Assembly (NCBI RefSeq): GCF_001704295.1
Contig: NZ_CP012334.1
Location: 3,112,084-3,176,083 of the forward strand
Direction: 5' to 3'
DNA from: Bordetella sp. H567
GTDB lineage: Bacteria; Pseudomonadota; Gammaproteobacteria; Burkholderiales; Burkholderiaceae_B
Length of the DNA: 64,000 bases
The notes under the pieces were generated by a model. The model did no database searches, had not been told where the DNA came from, and worked only from the letters and a program-made list of their open reading frames with translations. This document shows, piece after piece, positions 62,979 to 64,000 of the stretch (its first letter is position 1; every line of letters begins with the position of its first letter). Both the position numbers and the translations under genes were made by a program.

Positions 62979-63009
62979 CCGGAAGCGCCCGCACTGCGGG
63001 CGCTTCCGG
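62979..63009 (-). terminator. terminator of the glutamate dehydrogenase gene
   Basis: Perfect 14-bp stem CCGGAAGCGCCCGC / GCGGGCGCTTCCGG with three-base loop, followed on the minus strand by CTTTCTCT. It lies 7 bases past the stop. Confidence 0.75.
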
Positions 63010-63016
63010 TACCGCG

Positions 63017-64000
63017 TCAGGGATACAGGCCGCGCACCTGGCGAGCCTGCAGGATGCGCGTGCACGCCACAATGAAGGCCGCCGTGCGCAGCGTTACCTT
63101 GTGCTCGCGCGAGACCTGCGACACCGCGGCGTAGGCGTCGCGCATGATGCGCTCCAGGCGGTGATTGATCTCGTCCTCGGTCCAGAAGAAGCTGGAGAAG
63201 TCCTGCACCCATTCGAAGTAGCTGACCGTCACGCCACCGGCATTGGCCACGACATCGGGCACCACCAGGATGCCCTTGTCGAACAGGATGTCGTCCGCGT
63301 CCGGCGTGGTGGGGCCGTTCGCGCCTTCCACCACCACCTTGGCCCTGATTCCCCCGGCGTTCGCCGAAGTGATCTGCCCTTCCAGCGCCGCGGGGATCAG
63401 GAATTCGGTTTCCAGCTTCCAGAACTCCGCCGGATCGAGCGCCTGCGCGTTTTCGTAGCCGCCCACGCCGCCCGTCTGGGAAACGTGTACCAGCAGTTCC
63501 GGTACGTCCAGTCCGAACTCGTTGTAGATGGTGCCGGTATGGTCCTGCACCGCCACGATCTTGGCGCCGACGCCGTGGAACAGGCGTGCCGCCGTGCCGC
63601 CGACGTTGCCGAAACCCTGGATGATGACGCGCGCGCCGTTGACATCGAAGCCCAGGTCGCGCGCGGCTTCGCACGCCACCACGAAAACGCCGCGCCCGGT
63701 GGCCTCTACCCGGCCCAGGCTGCCGCCCAGGGACACGGGCTTGCCGGTCACCACACCGGTGGCCGTGGACCCTTCGTTCATGGAGTAGGTATCCATCATC
63801 CACGCCATGATCTGGGCGTTGGTATTCACGTCCGGCGCGGGAATGTCCTTGGACGGTCCGATGATGACACCGATCTCGCTGGTATAGCGGCGCGTGATGC
63901 GCTCCAGCTCTGCCTGCGACAGGCCGCGCGGGTCCACGCGGACGCCGCCCTTGGCGCCGCCGTAGGGCAAGTTCACCGCGGCATTCTTGACGGACATCCA
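63017..64000 (-). CDS. gdhA: Glu/Leu/Phe/Val dehydrogenase (glutamate dehydrogenase), 5' end outside window
   Basis: Catalyses glutamate to 2-oxoglutarate and ammonia with NAD(P). The frame stays open to the window edge (a Trp codon precedes Met 63997), so 64000 is not the true start. Visible are [11 protein letters not shown] with a catalytic-site Lys, IPAPDVNTN with the catalytic Asp, the Rossmann motif [11 protein letters not shown] and [14 protein letters not shown]. The C-terminus ends as in the NAD-type bacterial enzyme of about 430 residues. Confidence 0.95.
   Translation of the reverse strand, partial: WMSVKNAAVNLPYGGAKGGVRVDPRGLSQAELERITRRYTSEIGVIIGPSKDIPAPDVNTNAQIMAWMMDTYSMNEGSTATGVVTGKPVSLGGSLGRVEATGRGVFVVACEAARDLGFDVNGARVIIQGFGNVGGTAARLFHGVGAKIVAVQDHTGTIYNEFGLDVPELLVHVSQTGGVGGYENAQALDPAEFWKLETEFLIPAALEGQITSANAGGIRAKVVVEGANGPTTPDADDILFDKGILVVPDVVANAGGVTVSYFEWVQDFSSFFWTEDEINHRLERIMRDAYAAVSQVSREHKVTLRTAAFIVACTRILQARQVRGLYP

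Larger units (their letters stand above)
62622..63016. other. 395-base region between cupin and glutamate dehydrogenase genes
   Basis: No supported gene. It holds operator e at 62690-62715, a lower-GC patch at 62760-62820 with no recognisable element, a T run at 62929-62935 without an adjacent stem, and the glutamate dehydrogenase terminator at 62979-63009. Confidence 0.6.

Overview
The window is high-GC DNA with tightly packed genes from a betaproteobacterium, most likely an Alcaligenaceae member close to Bordetella or Achromobacter. The signs are a gmk-rpoZ-spoT block, a holB-tmk-mltG block, a Bug-type (tripartite tricarboxylate) binding protein, several type III CoA-transferases, a short-passenger autotransporter and many small catabolic operons each with its own regulator. 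I saw no insertion sequences, phage genes, CRISPR arrays, rRNA or tRNA genes.

Region by region. 1-4.7 kb: end of an NlpC/P60 peptidase, an SDR oxidoreductase, then gmk, rpoZ and the (p)ppGpp enzyme. 4.7-5.4 kb: a lower-GC gene resembling Stv-domain putative adhesins. 5.6-12.5 kb: a minus-strand set of MarR-like regulator, 5-oxoprolinase, and amino-acid ABC binding protein, permease and ATPase, with a 31-bp operator-like palindrome at its head. 12.5-19.3 kb: periplasmic ankyrin protein, tatD, holB, tmk, mltG, ygfZ, proC. 19.4-23.9 kb: a ugpBAEC glycerol-3-phosphate importer with a Pho-box-like promoter. 23.9-27.8 kb: a KefC-type antiporter with its quinone-reductase-like partner, arginase and DoxX. 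28-32.2 kb: envelope genes, namely a tiny Tyr/Pro-rich lipoprotein, a 747-residue YXWGXW/poly-glutamine protein and a short autotransporter. 32.3-35.6 kb: ArsC-like protein, a CoA-transferase with unusual domain order, a TPR protein and a glutathione peroxidase. 35.6-45.4 kb: a catabolic cluster (CoA-ester lyase, Bug protein, amidase, GntR regulator, amidohydrolase, cyclase-family hydrolase, MFS carrier, isochorismatase-like amidase, CoA-transferase). 45.5-49.1 kb: Lrp regulator, DMT exporter, a two-gene lipoate ligase and a DUF3298-like lipoprotein. 49.3-62.7 kb: a second catabolic cluster (aldehyde dehydrogenase, esterase, PhtD-like decarboxylase, three-subunit molybdenum hydroxylase, CoxG, ABC importer, aspartate-dehydrogenase-like protein, cupin, TetR regulator). 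62.9-64 kb: glutamate dehydrogenase, cut by the window edge.

Two regulatory networks can be read from repeated operator-like sequences. A 16-bp palindrome of the form TTGACYA-NN-TRGTCAA occurs upstream of all four promoter regions of the 49-62.7 kb cluster and is the best candidate operator of the local TetR protein, tying hydroxylase, decarboxylase, importer and cupin into one regulon. A different palindrome, AATTGTCTACAATT, occurs at both outer promoter regions of the 36-45 kb cluster and fits the FCD-type GntR regulator encoded inside it. The substrates of both clusters are not identifiable from sequence alone; the first looks like amide and dicarboxylate chemistry through CoA esters, the second like hydroxylation and decarboxylation of an aromatic or N-heteroaromatic carboxylic acid.
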